Below are positions 51,339-60,376 of a stretch of DNA of 62,146 bases, one piece after another. Location of the stretch: positions 1 through 62,146 of the forward strand of contig URLT01000001.1 of NCBI GenBank assembly GCA_900548795.1. Direction: 5' to 3'. Below the pieces are notes generated by a model. It ran no database searches. It was not told the origin of the DNA and was given only the letters and a program-made list of their open reading frames with translations. This DNA is from an uncultured Eubacteriales bacterium. GTDB lineage: Bacteria; Bacillota; Clostridia; Oscillospirales; Oscillospiraceae. A program made the position numbers and the translations under genes. Position 1 is the first letter of the stretch, and every line of letters begins with the position of its first letter.

Positions 51339-52654
51339 TCTGCCTTGCGCAGGCGGCGCAGTGGTGCGGCGGGCGCGTTGAGGCGCGGTATGCCGATGTG
51401 CGCTTCGCCGGCGCGCAGTTTGACAGCCGTCTGCTGCGGCAGGGCGAGCTGTTTGTCGCGCTGAGCGGTCAGCGCGACGGGCATGACTTTGTCCCGGCGG
51501 CGATGGCTGCGGGCGCTGCGGCGGTGCTGGCGTCAAAGCCGCTTGCGCCGGAGATCCCGGCAATCTATGTCGAGGATACGCGCGCGGCATTGCAGGCCAT
51601 TGCGCGCGAATACCGCAAAACGCTCTCCTGCACGGTGATCGGCATCACCGGAAGCGTCGGCAAGACCACGACCAAGGAAATGGTCGCCGCCGTGCTCGAA
51701 ACGGCGCTGCGCACGGTCAAGACCGACCAAAACTATAACAACGATCTCGGCGTTCCGGTCATGCTGCTGCGGCTGACGCCTCAGACGCAGGCGGCCGTGC
51801 TCGAGATGGGCATGAACCACTTCGGCGAGCTTTCGCTCCTGACGTCTCTGGTGCGCCCGGAGCTTGCCGTTATCACGAACGTCGGCACGATGCACATCGA
51901 GAACCTCGGCTCGCGCGAGGGCATCCTCAAGGCCAAGCTTGAAATTTTGGAGGGCTTGCAGCCCGGCGGAACATGCTATTTCTGCGGCGACAACGACCTG
52001 CTGCGCCGCGAGGCCGGGGCGCATCACGCCGTGACCTTCGGCGTGGGGGAGGGAAACGACGTCCGCGCCGTCGACGTCCGGCAGAGCGAGGACGGCATCC
52101 GCTTCACGGCCGTGGCCGGGGCGCACCGCATCCCAATCGCGCTGCCGCTGACCGGCCTGCACCATGTTCCCGACGCGCTGGCCGCCGTGGCCGTCGGCCT
52201 GAAATGCGGCGTGCCTGAGGCGCGCATCGCAGAGGCGCTGGCCTCGTTTCAAAACACCGGCCACCGGCAGCGCATCCTGCGCTATGGCAGCGTGACGGTC
52301 ATCGACGACTGCTACAATGCCGGGCCGGAATCCATGCGCGCGTCGCTGGACGTTCTGGCGCAGGCCAAGGGCAGAAGGATCGCCGTTTTGGGCGACATGC
52401 TCGAGCTGGGCGACTTTGCGCCGCAGGCGCATTTTGAGGTCGGCCGGTATGCGGCCGAGCGCTGCGACCTGATCTTTGTCTGCGGCGCGAACCGCGCGGA
52501 TTATCTGCGCGGGGCGGGGGAAAAGGCGCGCGCCTTCCAGACGCATGAGGCGCTGGCCGAGGCGCTGAAGCCGCTGCTGCGCGACGGCGACACGCTGCTG
52601 CTCAAGGGCAGCCGCGGGATGAAAATGGAGCGCCTGCTGCCGCTTCTCTTTTGA
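51323..52654 (+). CDS. murF: UDP-MurNAc-tripeptide:D-Ala-D-Ala ligase
   Basis: 443 residues. ATP motif GITGSVGKTTTKE, followed by QNYNNDLGVP, EMGMNHFGE and the YNAGPESM signature (IDDCYNAGPESMRASLDVL). Adds D-Ala-D-Ala to complete the pentapeptide. ATG 51323 lies inside the end of murE, 13 bases after a GAGGAGG site; the ATG at 51335 is a less likely alternative. Confidence 0.96.
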   Translation: MRNGMICLAQAAQWCGGRVEARYADVRFAGAQFDSRLLRQGELFVALSGQRDGHDFVPAAMAAGAAAVLASKPLAPEIPAIYVEDTRAALQAIAREYRKTLSCTVIGITGSVGKTTTKEMVAAVLETALRTVKTDQNYNNDLGVPVMLLRLTPQTQAAVLEMGMNHFGELSLLTSLVRPELAVITNVGTMHIENLGSREGILKAKLEILEGLQPGGTCYFCGDNDLLRREAGAHHAVTFGVGEGNDVRAVDVRQSEDGIRFTAVAGAHRIPIALPLTGLHHVPDALAAVAVGLKCGVPEARIAEALASFQNTGHRQRILRYGSVTVIDDCYNAGPESMRASLDVLAQAKGRRIAVLGDMLELGDFAPQAHFEVGRYAAERCDLIFVCGANRADYLRGAGEKARAFQTHEALAEALKPLLRDGDTLLLKGSRGMKMERLLPLLF

Positions 52655-52672
52655 CGAAAGGAATGCAAACGA

Positions 52673-53668
52673 ATGGACACACCTGTATTGATGACGATGC
52701 TTTCGATCGTGGTCGGCTTTGCCGCCGCGTTTTTGATGGGAAAATGGCTGATCCCGCGTCTGCGCGCGCTCAAGGCCGGGCAGGAGATCCGCGAGGTCGG
52801 CCCGAAGTGGCACAACAGCAAGGCCGGAACGCCCACGATGGGCGGCCTGTGCTTTATTTTCGCGAGCGCGTTCTGCGCCGTGACCGGTTGGTACGGCTAC
52901 CGCACCGGCGACTATACCCACCTTCTGGTGCTGGCGCTGGCCGTTATGTTCGGCGCGATCGGCTTTTACGACGATTTCATCAAGGTCAAGAAGCACCGCA
53001 ATCTCGGCCTGACGGGGCTTCAGAAGCTTCTGCTGCAAATGGTCGCCGCTGTGATCTTCCTGCTTGCGCTTCATTTCACGGGTGAGCTGAAATACGACCT
53101 TTATATCCCGTTCGTGAAGGAGCCGGTCGCAAGGATCCCGACCGTGCTCTATCTTGCCGTTGCGGTGTTTGCCATCATCGGCTGCGTCAATGCGGTCAAC
53201 CTGACCGACGGCATCGACGGTCTGGCAAGCGGCGTGACGCTCCCGGTCATGATCTTCTTCACCGTGACCGCGCTTGCGAAGGAAAAATTCGGCCTTGCCG
53301 CCTTCCCGGCGACGCTGGCCGGCGGCCTGATCGGCTTCCTGTTCTATAATTTTTACCCGGCGCAGACCTTCATGGGCGACACCGGCTCGTTGTTCTTGGG
53401 CGGCGCGGTGGTCGGCATGGCCTTTGCGCTGGATATGCCGCTGGTGCTACTGCTGGTCGGCCTGATCTACATCATCGAGACGCTCTCCGACATTTTGCAG
53501 GTCGGCTATTTCAAGCTGACGCACGGCAAGCGCATCTTCAAAATGGCGCCCATTCACCATCATTTTGAAATGTGCGGCTGGTCGGAGAAAAAGATATGGA
53601 CGGTTTTTGTGCTGACGACGGTCGTAATGTGCGTCGTCGCATGGTTCGGCGTGCGCATCTGGTTCTGA
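52673..53668 (+). CDS. mraY: Phospho-N-acetylmuramoyl-pentapeptide transferase
   Basis: 331 residues, about ten membrane helices. Transfers phospho-MurNAc-pentapeptide to undecaprenyl phosphate (lipid I). Key motifs: GPKWHNSKAGTPTMGG, DDFIK in helix 3-4 loop, NLTDGIDGLASG, and MAPIHHHFE with the catalytic histidines. The expected murD after mraY is absent: ftsW follows after 23 bases. Confidence 0.97.
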   Translation: MDTPVLMTMLSIVVGFAAAFLMGKWLIPRLRALKAGQEIREVGPKWHNSKAGTPTMGGLCFIFASAFCAVTGWYGYRTGDYTHLLVLALAVMFGAIGFYDDFIKVKKHRNLGLTGLQKLLLQMVAAVIFLLALHFTGELKYDLYIPFVKEPVARIPTVLYLAVAVFAIIGCVNAVNLTDGIDGLASGVTLPVMIFFTVTALAKEKFGLAAFPATLAGGLIGFLFYNFYPAQTFMGDTGSLFLGGAVVGMAFALDMPLVLLLVGLIYIIETLSDILQVGYFKLTHGKRIFKMAPIHHHFEMCGWSEKKIWTVFVLTTVVMCVVAWFGVRIWF

Positions 53669-53691
53669 GATCCGACAGGAGGTGAGGGTGC

Positions 53692-54819
53692 ATGACACAG
53701 CGGCGTCGCTTGCAGACGCAGAAGGGAAAAGCCCGCAATTCGGGAATGCTCGACGTGCCCTATCTGATCCTGACGCTGCTGCTGGTCGCGGTCGGCCTCA
53801 TCATGCTCTTTTCCGCGAGCTATGCCCGCGCCTATTATCTCACCGGCAATTCTGCGCGGTATTTCACGAGCCAGCTCGTCTTTGCCGTGCTCGGCACGGT
53901 CGTGATGCTGCTTGTCAGCCGTGTGCCGTACCGCCTGTATGAGACCTGCAACCGGCTGATCCTCGCCGCTGCCGCGGCGCTGCTCGTGCTGGTGCTCGTG
54001 CTCGGCACGAATTCGAACGGCGCCACGCGCTGGATCAATCTCGGCTTCACGAGTCTGCAGCCGTCCGAGCTTGCCAAGTTTTCCCTTGCGGTCTATCTTG
54101 CAACGGTGCTTGATAAATATCAGGCAAACGCCCGCTCGGTGCCGGTATTCCTGATCGCGCTGCTCCCGCTGGCGGTGTTTTCCGTTCTGCTGAAGCTCGA
54201 GCCGCATTTTTCTGCGATCATCATTCTCTGCCTGCTCACGGGCGTGATGCTCTTTGTCGGCGGGGCAAACCGAACATGCCTGATCGTTGTGGCCGTGCTG
54301 GCTGCGGCGGTCCTGGCGGCGCTGCTGCTGAGCGGCGGCTACACCGGCGACCGCATCATGGCGTGGCGCGACCCGGAGCGCTATGCTTCCGACGAGGGCT
54401 ACCAGATCGTGCAGTCGGAATACGCGATCGGCTCGGGCGGCCTGCTGGGGCTGGGCTTCGGAAAGGGCAGACAAAAGTATCTCTATCTGCCCGAGGAGCA
54501 CAACGACTATATCTTCGCGGTGGTCTGCGAGGAGCTGGGCTTCATCGGTGCTGTGGCTATTTTGCTGCTGTTTTCGCTGCTCATCATCCGGGGCTTCTGG
54601 ATCGCCATCCACGCACGGGATCGGTTTTCCATGCTGCTCGGCGTCGGGCTGACTGCGCTTCTGGCCATACAGGTCATTTTGAACGTCGCGGTCGTGACAA
54701 ATCTGCTGCCCTCGACCGGCATCTCTCTGCCGTTCTTCTCTTCCGGCGGCACGGCGCTCATCATGCAGCTTGCCGAATGCGGGATCGTGCTGAATATTTC
54801 CCGCAGCATCGGCGATTAG
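53692..54819 (+). CDS. ftsW: Septal peptidoglycan glycosyltransferase FtsW (SEDS family)
   Basis: 375 residues, ten membrane helices; polymerises lipid II at the septum together with the PBP. Family marks: NGATRWINLGFTSLQPSELAK, then YQIVQSEYAIGSGGLLGLGF and LPEEHNDYIFAVVCEELGF, and STGISLPFFSSGGTAL. The AGGAGGTG site precedes ATG 53692. Follows mraY directly, where murD normally separates the two. Confidence 0.96.
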   Translation: MTQRRRLQTQKGKARNSGMLDVPYLILTLLLVAVGLIMLFSASYARAYYLTGNSARYFTSQLVFAVLGTVVMLLVSRVPYRLYETCNRLILAAAAALLVLVLVLGTNSNGATRWINLGFTSLQPSELAKFSLAVYLATVLDKYQANARSVPVFLIALLPLAVFSVLLKLEPHFSAIIILCLLTGVMLFVGGANRTCLIVVAVLAAAVLAALLLSGGYTGDRIMAWRDPERYASDEGYQIVQSEYAIGSGGLLGLGFGKGRQKYLYLPEEHNDYIFAVVCEELGFIGAVAILLLFSLLIIRGFWIAIHARDRFSMLLGVGLTALLAIQVILNVAVVTNLLPSTGISLPFFSSGGTALIMQLAECGIVLNISRSIGD

Positions 54820-54828
54820 GGGGTTATT

Positions 54829-55956
54829 ATGAACGTCATTTTTACCTGCGGCGGCACGGGCGGCCACATCAACCCGGCGCTTGCCGTTGCCAAGCTCCTG
54901 CGCGAGCGCCAGCCCGGCAGCAGGATCCTCTTTGTCGGCGCGGACGACGGAATGGAAACAACGCTTGTTCCGCGCGAGGGCTTTCCGATCGAAACGCTGA
55001 CGATCTCCAACTTTTTGCGCAGTGTTCATCCGAAGGATGTGATGCACAACGTCCGTGCCGTCGGCACGATCCGTCGTGCGTTTCGTCGTGCGGATGAAAT
55101 TCTCGACAGCTTCCGGCCGGACGTCGTGCTCGGCACCGGCGGCTATGCCAGCTACCCGATCCTGCATCAGGCGGCGCACCGCCGCATCCCGACTGCGCTG
55201 CACGAAGCAAACGCCGTGCCCGGCCTTGCTACGCGCATGGTCTGCGACAAGGTCGACCGCATCCTCGTCAGCTTTGCCGAGAGCCGCGACCGGTATAAGC
55301 ACGCAGACCGCGTGATCCCCGTCGGGATGCCCGTGCAGGAGGAATTTGTGTTCACCGAACGCGCCAAGGCGAGAAAAGAGCTGGGACTCGGCGACGAGCC
55401 GCTGATCGTCTCGGCGTGGGGCAGCCTCGGCGCGCGCGAAATGAACAAAAAAATCGCCGAATTTATGCGGCTGGAGCAGAACGAGACGTGGCGCCATATC
55501 CACGCGACCGGCTCGTTCGGCTGGCGCTGGATGCCGGAGTACGTCCGCGAGCACGGCGTCGATCTTGCTGCTCATCCGCAGATCACAATGCAGGAATATA
55601 TCTATAACATGCCGACGCTGATGGCAGCGGCGGACGTGGTCATCAGCCGCGCGGGCGCCTCGACGCTCAACGAGCTTGCTGCGGCCGGAGCGCCATGCAT
55701 CATCGTGCCGTCTCCGAATGTGACAAACAATCATCAGGAGCGCAACGCGCAGATCCTTGCGCGGCGCGGTGCGGCGCTCGTGCTGCACGAGCGCGACTGC
55801 GACGGCGCGACGCTGTTTCGGGCGACAAAGGAGCTGCTTGCCGACGGCGCGCGGCGTCAGGCCATGCGCAAGGCCATGCGCGACGTAGCCGTGCTCGACT
55901 CGGCCGACCGCATTTACCGGATCCTTCTGGAGCTGGCTCAGACACGAAAGGCATAA
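54829..55956 (+). CDS. murG: UDP-GlcNAc:lipid I N-acetylglucosaminyltransferase
   Basis: 375 residues, GT28 membrane-associated enzyme that makes lipid II. The glycine-rich GGTGGHINPALAVAK is at the N-terminus; GGYASYPILHQAAHRRIPT and HEANAVPGLATR are family segments; the donor-binding motif appears in ISRAGASTLNELAAAG. ATG 54829 has a GGGGG site and follows ftsW by 9 bases. Confidence 0.96.
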   Translation: MNVIFTCGGTGGHINPALAVAKLLRERQPGSRILFVGADDGMETTLVPREGFPIETLTISNFLRSVHPKDVMHNVRAVGTIRRAFRRADEILDSFRPDVVLGTGGYASYPILHQAAHRRIPTALHEANAVPGLATRMVCDKVDRILVSFAESRDRYKHADRVIPVGMPVQEEFVFTERAKARKELGLGDEPLIVSAWGSLGAREMNKKIAEFMRLEQNETWRHIHATGSFGWRWMPEYVREHGVDLAAHPQITMQEYIYNMPTLMAAADVVISRAGASTLNELAAAGAPCIIVPSPNVTNNHQERNAQILARRGAALVLHERDCDGATLFRATKELLADGARRQAMRKAMRDVAVLDSADRIYRILLELAQTRKA

Positions 55957-55998
55957 TTCCGGCATAGGATGGGGCAAATTTCCTTTGGAGGTTTGCCT

Positions 55999-57252
55999 AT
56001 GGGCGCATATCTGATTCGCGGCGGAACGCCGCTCTGCGGCGCGGTGGACATCTGCGGCGCAAAAAACAGCGTTCTGCCCATTTTAGCGGCGACGCTTGCG
56101 ACCGGCTCGCAGTGTCTGCTGCATAACTGCCCCGCAATTTCCGACGTGGACGCGGCGATCGACATTCTTCACAGCCTCGGCTGCCGCGCGGAGCGCAGCG
56201 GATGCACGCTCTGCGTGGATACGGCGCCGGCCTGCCGGACGGCGATCTGCCCGCGCGCGATGAAAAGAATGCGCGCCGCTGTGATTTTCCTCGGAGCGCT
56301 CGTCGCGCGCTTCGGCGAGGCGCAAATGGCGCAGCCCGGGGGCTGCGCGCTCGGCGCCCGGCCGATCGACCTGCACCTGCGCGGCCTGCGCCTGCTCGGC
56401 GCCCAATGTCAGGAGCAGGACGCCTCCGTGCGCTGCACCGCCGGACGGCTGATCGGACGCACCTTGGCGCTGCCGCTGCCCAGCGTGGGAGCAACGGAGA
56501 ACCTGCTGCTCGCAGCGTTGGCTGCCGAGGGCGAGACGGTGCTCTGCAACGCGGCAAGAGAGCCGGAAATTTGCGACATGGTTCGTTTCCTGCGCGCCTG
56601 CGGGGCGCAAATATCCGGCGAGGGCACGTCCGTGCTCCGCGTGAGCGGAGGGCGGCCGCTGCATGGTGCGGAGTTCACCGTTATGCCCGACCGCATCGAG
56701 ACGGCGACCTTTCTGTCCATGGCGGCGGCAACGCGCGGAGAGCTGCTCCTGCGCGGCGCCCGCGTGTCGGAGCTTTGCGCCGTTGCAGACGTTTTCGAGC
56801 GTGGCGGATGCATCCTGCGCCGCTCGGAGGGCGCGCTGTGCGTTGCCTGCCCGCGCTGGAGCGCGGTCAGCCCCATTCGAACGGCGCCTTACCCCGGCTT
56901 CCCGACGGACGCGCAGGCGCCCGTAATGGCGGCGCTGGCTACGGCGCGCGGCGACAGCGTGATGGAGGAGACGATCTTTTCCGATCGCCTGCGCCATGTC
57001 CCGGCTCTGCGGCGCATGGGCGCGGATATTTTAACAACAAAACGCTGCGCGGTGATCCGCGGCGTGCCCGAGCTGCATGGCGCGCGGGTCGCTGCGACCG
57101 ACCTGCGAGGCGGCGCGGCCATGGTGACGGCGGCGCTCGCGGCGCAGGGCGAGAGTGTGATCGAGCAGACGGAACACATCGAGCGTGGATACGCCGCCTT
57201 AGTCGAGCGGCTCAGGGCGTGCCGCGCGAGGATCGAATACATAGAAGGGTAG
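55999..57252 (+). CDS. murA: UDP-N-acetylglucosamine 1-carboxyvinyltransferase
   Basis: 417 residues. First committed step of peptidoglycan synthesis. GAKNSVLPIL holds the catalytic Lys/Asn pair; the fosfomycin-sensitive Cys is C116 (PGGCALGARPIDLH). YPGFPTDAQAP and the C-terminal GGAAMVTAALAA pattern fit. I start at ATG 55999 after GGAGGT; ATG 55969 overlaps that site. In many Firmicutes a murA copy sits at this place after murG. It is somewhat divergent in the middle, so a partner copy elsewhere is possible. Confidence 0.95.
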   Translation: MGAYLIRGGTPLCGAVDICGAKNSVLPILAATLATGSQCLLHNCPAISDVDAAIDILHSLGCRAERSGCTLCVDTAPACRTAICPRAMKRMRAAVIFLGALVARFGEAQMAQPGGCALGARPIDLHLRGLRLLGAQCQEQDASVRCTAGRLIGRTLALPLPSVGATENLLLAALAAEGETVLCNAAREPEICDMVRFLRACGAQISGEGTSVLRVSGGRPLHGAEFTVMPDRIETATFLSMAAATRGELLLRGARVSELCAVADVFERGGCILRRSEGALCVACPRWSAVSPIRTAPYPGFPTDAQAPVMAALATARGDSVMEETIFSDRLRHVPALRRMGADILTTKRCAVIRGVPELHGARVAATDLRGGAAMVTAALAAQGESVIEQTEHIERGYAALVERLRACRARIEYIEG

Positions 57253-57260
57253 TATAGCCG

Positions 57261-58364
57261 ATGGAACACGAAAGCAATAGACCGCGCAGAAGACCGGAGC
57301 AGGAGCGCCGTGCCGCGCGCCCGGCGCAGCAGCCGGCGAAAAAGAAGCGCCGCACCTCTCCGGCTGCGCTTGAGGCGCAGCGTCAGCGCGAGGAGCGCCG
57401 CCGCGCGGCCGAGCATCGGCCGGAGCAGCCGACGCCCGCGCAGGAGCACCCCCGCCAGACGGCGGAGCGTCCGCGCCGCGCGTCCGAGCCGGAGCACCGT
57501 CAGCGTGTGCCGAGCCCGGCGCGCAGCAGCCGCGCCGCGCAGACCGCCCAGCGCCACCGTGAGGAGCGCAAGGAGACCAACTATCTTCAGGGGCAGCGAA
57601 GAAAGCAGCAGCGGCAGGCGAAGCAGCGCACGCGTTTGCGCATCGGCAAGGCGACGTGGAAGCGCATCGCCGTGATGGCCGGCATCGTGCTGGCCGTCGT
57701 GCTGAGCATGGTGATTTTCTTCCGCGTGCACGATATACAGGTCTACGGCAACTCGAAATATTCCGCCGGGCAGGTGGCTGAGGCCTGCGGCGTGGCGCAG
57801 GGGGATAATCTTCTGACCATGTCGCGCGGCGAGGTCGCCGGGAACGTGCTGGCCGCTCTGCCCTATGTCAACACGGTGCAGGTGACGCGCCAGCTTCCGG
57901 ATACGTTGGTCATCACGATCACGGAGTATGAGACGACCTTTGCTATGACGGATGAATCCGGCGTATATTATCTCGTGACCGCCGGCGGCAAGATCGCCGA
58001 AAAGGTCAACGAAAAGGACGCCAAGCAGCACGTCGTGATCCAAGGCGCGATGCTGCAAAGCCCGCAGGTCGGGCAGGCGGCGGTGCTCGGCGGCGGCCTG
58101 ACCGAAACAGTTAAGACCGTGATGGCCGAGCTGGACGCGGCGGAGCTGACCGAGCAGATCACCTCCGTCACGGTCGCGTCGGCCAGCAAGATCACCGCGT
58201 TTTATGAGGATCGCTTTGAGGTGCACCTCGGGAGCAGTGAACGGTTGGCATATAAGCTGGAATTTTTGAAAACAGTCATCGCCCAGCAGAAGGACTATGC
58301 CACCGGCTCGATCGACCTGACTTTGAGCGACGGCGACCAGGCGCACGTCCGCTTGGACAGTTGA
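57261..58364 (+). CDS. ftsQ: Cell division protein FtsQ/DivIB
   Basis: 367 residues. A very long basic, Gln/Arg-rich cytoplasmic tail (1-134) precedes one membrane helix (about 135-154), then an extracytoplasmic POTRA domain starting FFRVHDIQVYGNSKYSAGQV and the FtsQ domain. Scaffolds the division complex with FtsL/DivIC. The tail is about twice the usual length and low in complexity. ATG 57261 lies 8 bases after murA; its ribosome site (GAAGGG) is moderate. Confidence 0.92.
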   Translation: MEHESNRPRRRPEQERRAARPAQQPAKKKRRTSPAALEAQRQREERRRAAEHRPEQPTPAQEHPRQTAERPRRASEPEHRQRVPSPARSSRAAQTAQRHREERKETNYLQGQRRKQQRQAKQRTRLRIGKATWKRIAVMAGIVLAVVLSMVIFFRVHDIQVYGNSKYSAGQVAEACGVAQGDNLLTMSRGEVAGNVLAALPYVNTVQVTRQLPDTLVITITEYETTFAMTDESGVYYLVTAGGKIAEKVNEKDAKQHVVIQGAMLQSPQVGQAAVLGGGLTETVKTVMAELDAAELTEQITSVTVASASKITAFYEDRFEVHLGSSERLAYKLEFLKTVIAQQKDYATGSIDLTLSDGDQAHVRLDS

Positions 58365-58410
58365 TTTGTGCTTGTTTTGAAATTATTTTTACAAAATTCA
58401 AGAATATCTA

Positions 58411-58439
58411 TTGACCTTATGCTTAAATCAAGGTAAAAT
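58411..58439 (+). promoter_or_regulatory. ftsZ promoter
   Basis: TTGACC (58411-58416), 17-base spacer, TAAAAT (58434-58439) in an AT-rich gap of 176 bases between ftsQ and ftsZ, so ftsZ can be expressed independently. ftsA is absent from this gap. Confidence 0.75.
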
Positions 58440-58540
58440 AGAACAGTATAAAAAGAAAGAAGCCCGTTTTCTGCAACGGGAGCCTTGCTATCACCAATGC
58501 GAAATTTACGATTCCCATGTACATAGGAGGAGATTTGAAT

Positions 58541-59638
58541 ATGTCCGAAGTTTTTGAAGATAAGGTCGTAAAGATCAAGGTCATCGGCGTCGGCGGCGCG
58601 GGAAACAACGTCGTCAACCGCATGATCGCCAGCCGCATCGGCGGCGTGGAGTTCATGGTCGTCAATACCGACCGTCAGGATCTGAACAAATCCAAGTGCG
58701 AGAATAAGCTCCAGATCGGCGAGAAGCTGACCGGCGGCATGGGCGCTGGCTCCAAGCCCGAGATCGGCAAAAAGTCCGCTGAGGAGAGCCGCGCGGCCAT
58801 TTCCAAGGTGCTTGAGGGCACTGATATGGTCTTCATCACCGCCGGCATGGGCGGCGGCACCGGCACGGGCGCCGCGCCGATCATTGCCGATCTGGCGCAT
58901 GAGGCCGGCATCCTGACCGTCGGCGTCGTCACGAAGCCCTTCCGCTTCGAGGGCGCCAACCGCATGAAGCAGGCCGAGGAGGGCATCGCCGCGCTGGGCA
59001 GCAAGGTCGACTCTCTCATCATCATCCCGAACGACCGCCTGAAATACGTCACCGACCAGAAGATCACCTTTGCCAACGCGTTCGGCATTGCTGACGACGT
59101 GCTCAAGCAGGCCGTGATGTCCATCTCCGAGCTGGTCGGCTATTCCGACCGCGTCATTATCAATCTCGACTTTGCCGACGTCTCCGCCGTCATGAAAAAC
59201 GCGGGTCGCGCGCATATGGGCGTCGGCACGGCCGGCGGCCGCGAGAAGGCCGAGCAGGCCGCCATGGCCGCCGTGGCCAGCCCGCTGCTCGAAACGTCCA
59301 TCAACGGCGCAACGGGCGTGCTCATCAACGTGACCGGCTCTGCCGATCTCGAGCTTGACGACGTCGAGACCGCCGCCAACATCGTCATGGAGGCTGCCAA
59401 TCCCGAGGCCAACATCATCTTCGGTGCGACCTTCTCCGAGGAGTTCGAGGACGAAATGCGCGTCACCGTGATCGCAACCGGCTTTGACGACAAGAAGCAG
59501 CCCGAGAGCGCTCCTGCGCGCGGCGTGTTCTCCGCAGCGGCGGGCAAGTCTGCCTCCGCGCCCTCCAAGGATAAGCCGAAGGTCGATACCTCCAACATCG
59601 ACGACATCGACGAGATCTTCAAGATCTTCAATAAGTAA
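58541..59638 (+). CDS. ftsZ: Cell division protein FtsZ
   Basis: 365 residues, tubulin-like GTPase that forms the division ring. N-terminal VIGVGGAGNNVVNRMI; the tubulin signature GGGTGTGAAPIIA; T7 loop NLDFADVSAVM. A short variable linker (GVFSAAAGKSASAPSKDKPK) leads to the conserved C-terminal peptide DDIDEIFKIFNK, which binds partner proteins. AGGAGGAG precedes ATG 58541. Own promoter upstream and terminator downstream. Confidence 0.97.
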   Translation: MSEVFEDKVVKIKVIGVGGAGNNVVNRMIASRIGGVEFMVVNTDRQDLNKSKCENKLQIGEKLTGGMGAGSKPEIGKKSAEESRAAISKVLEGTDMVFITAGMGGGTGTGAAPIIADLAHEAGILTVGVVTKPFRFEGANRMKQAEEGIAALGSKVDSLIIIPNDRLKYVTDQKITFANAFGIADDVLKQAVMSISELVGYSDRVIINLDFADVSAVMKNAGRAHMGVGTAGGREKAEQAAMAAVASPLLETSINGATGVLINVTGSADLELDDVETAANIVMEAANPEANIIFGATFSEEFEDEMRVTVIATGFDDKKQPESAPARGVFSAAAGKSASAPSKDKPKVDTSNIDDIDEIFKIFNK

Positions 59639-59644
59639 GACCCG

Positions 59645-59686
59645 AGGGGCCGCAGCAGGAGAATGCCTGCCGCGGCCCCTTTAGCA
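59645..59686 (+). terminator. ftsZ terminator
   Basis: A 15-bp GC-rich stem with one mismatch (59645-59659 with 59666-59680), then TTTAGC, immediately after ftsZ. Closes the dcw cluster. Confidence 0.75.
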
Positions 59687-59722
59687 AGGCTCTGCCGGAG
59701 GCACGCTGCCCGGCACGCACCC

Positions 59723-59767
59723 TGATACGGATTCTTGATTAAAATATTGAATCAAGAATCCGTATCA
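59723..59767. repeat. Dispersed palindromic repeat, second complete copy
   Basis: 18-bp perfect arms (59723-59740 with 59750-59767) and a 9-base loop. Compared with the copy at 15040, both arms carry a matching change (CTG to CGG, and CAG to CCG), so pairing is kept. It is followed by GAGGCTCC then CTAA, which resembles an IS5-type end next to a YTAR site. Confidence 0.8.
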
Positions 59768-59854
59768 GAGGCTCCCTAAATCGAAGCGCCGGAGGCTGTC
59801 GACCCGCCGAATCATCCCCGGCTCGACTTTTTTTCAAAAAAACGAAAAAAAAGC

Positions 59855-59883
59855 TTGCTTTTTAGGAAAGGATCTGCTATAAT
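59855..59883 (+). promoter_or_regulatory. tRNA-Ala promoter
   Basis: TTGCTT (59855-59860), 17-base spacer, TATAAT (59878-59883), about 80 bases before the tRNA. Confidence 0.75.
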
Positions 59884-59964
59884 ACCCATGCGCTTGAGAG
59901 AGCGCTGCGGAGGAGTTGCCCTCCGCGATAACCAATTTACAAACAACTCAACGCAATATCATAT

Positions 59965-60040
<76 letters not shown>

Positions 60041-60060
60041 AAAGCTCGAAAGAGTGAAGA

Positions 60061-60094
60061 AAAACCTTGAAATCGTATGATTTCAAGGTTTTTT
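60061..60094 (+). terminator. tRNA-Ala terminator
   Basis: AAAACCTTGAAATC, GTAT loop, GATTTCAAGGTTTT followed by TTC; 20 bases after the tRNA. Confidence 0.9.
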
Positions 60095-60163
60095 CTTAAT
60101 GACCCTCCGCGTATTGAGCGGCTTGCTGCTGCCCGACAAGCGGGGGTTTTTATGTGCATTGCA

Positions 60164-60376
60164 GCGGTCGAGGCGCTATTTCCTCCGAGCGGTCGAGACG
60201 GTATTTTCTCCGCGCGGTCGGGGCGTTATTTTCTCCGAGCGGTCGAGGCGCTATTTCCTCCGAGCGGTCGAGGCGCTATTTCCTCCGAGCGGTCGAGACG
60301 GTATTTTCTTCGAGCGGTCAGGGCGGTATTTTCTCCGCGCGGCAGAGGCACTATTTCTTTCGTGCGGTCGAGGCAC
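60164..60376. repeat. 25-bp tandem repeat array, about 8.5 units
   Basis: Eight full units of exactly 25 bases from 60164 to 60363 (type unit GCGGTCGAGGCGCTATTTCC plus TCCGA) and a partial ninth to 60376. Units differ at a few places (GAGGCGCTATTTCC or GAGACGGTATTTTC). Since 25 is not a multiple of 3, the array is open in several frames and produces false reading frames. Its right end supplies the last codons and the stop of the DUF2871 gene on the minus strand. Confidence 0.92.

Noticed and set aside
53560..55977. An 805-codon minus-strand frame opposite ftsW and murG
   Set aside because: Antisense to two conserved dcw genes; composition typical of a shadow frame.
60164..60376. CRISPR array
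   Set aside because: Units are contiguous with no unique spacers and there are no cas genes nearby.
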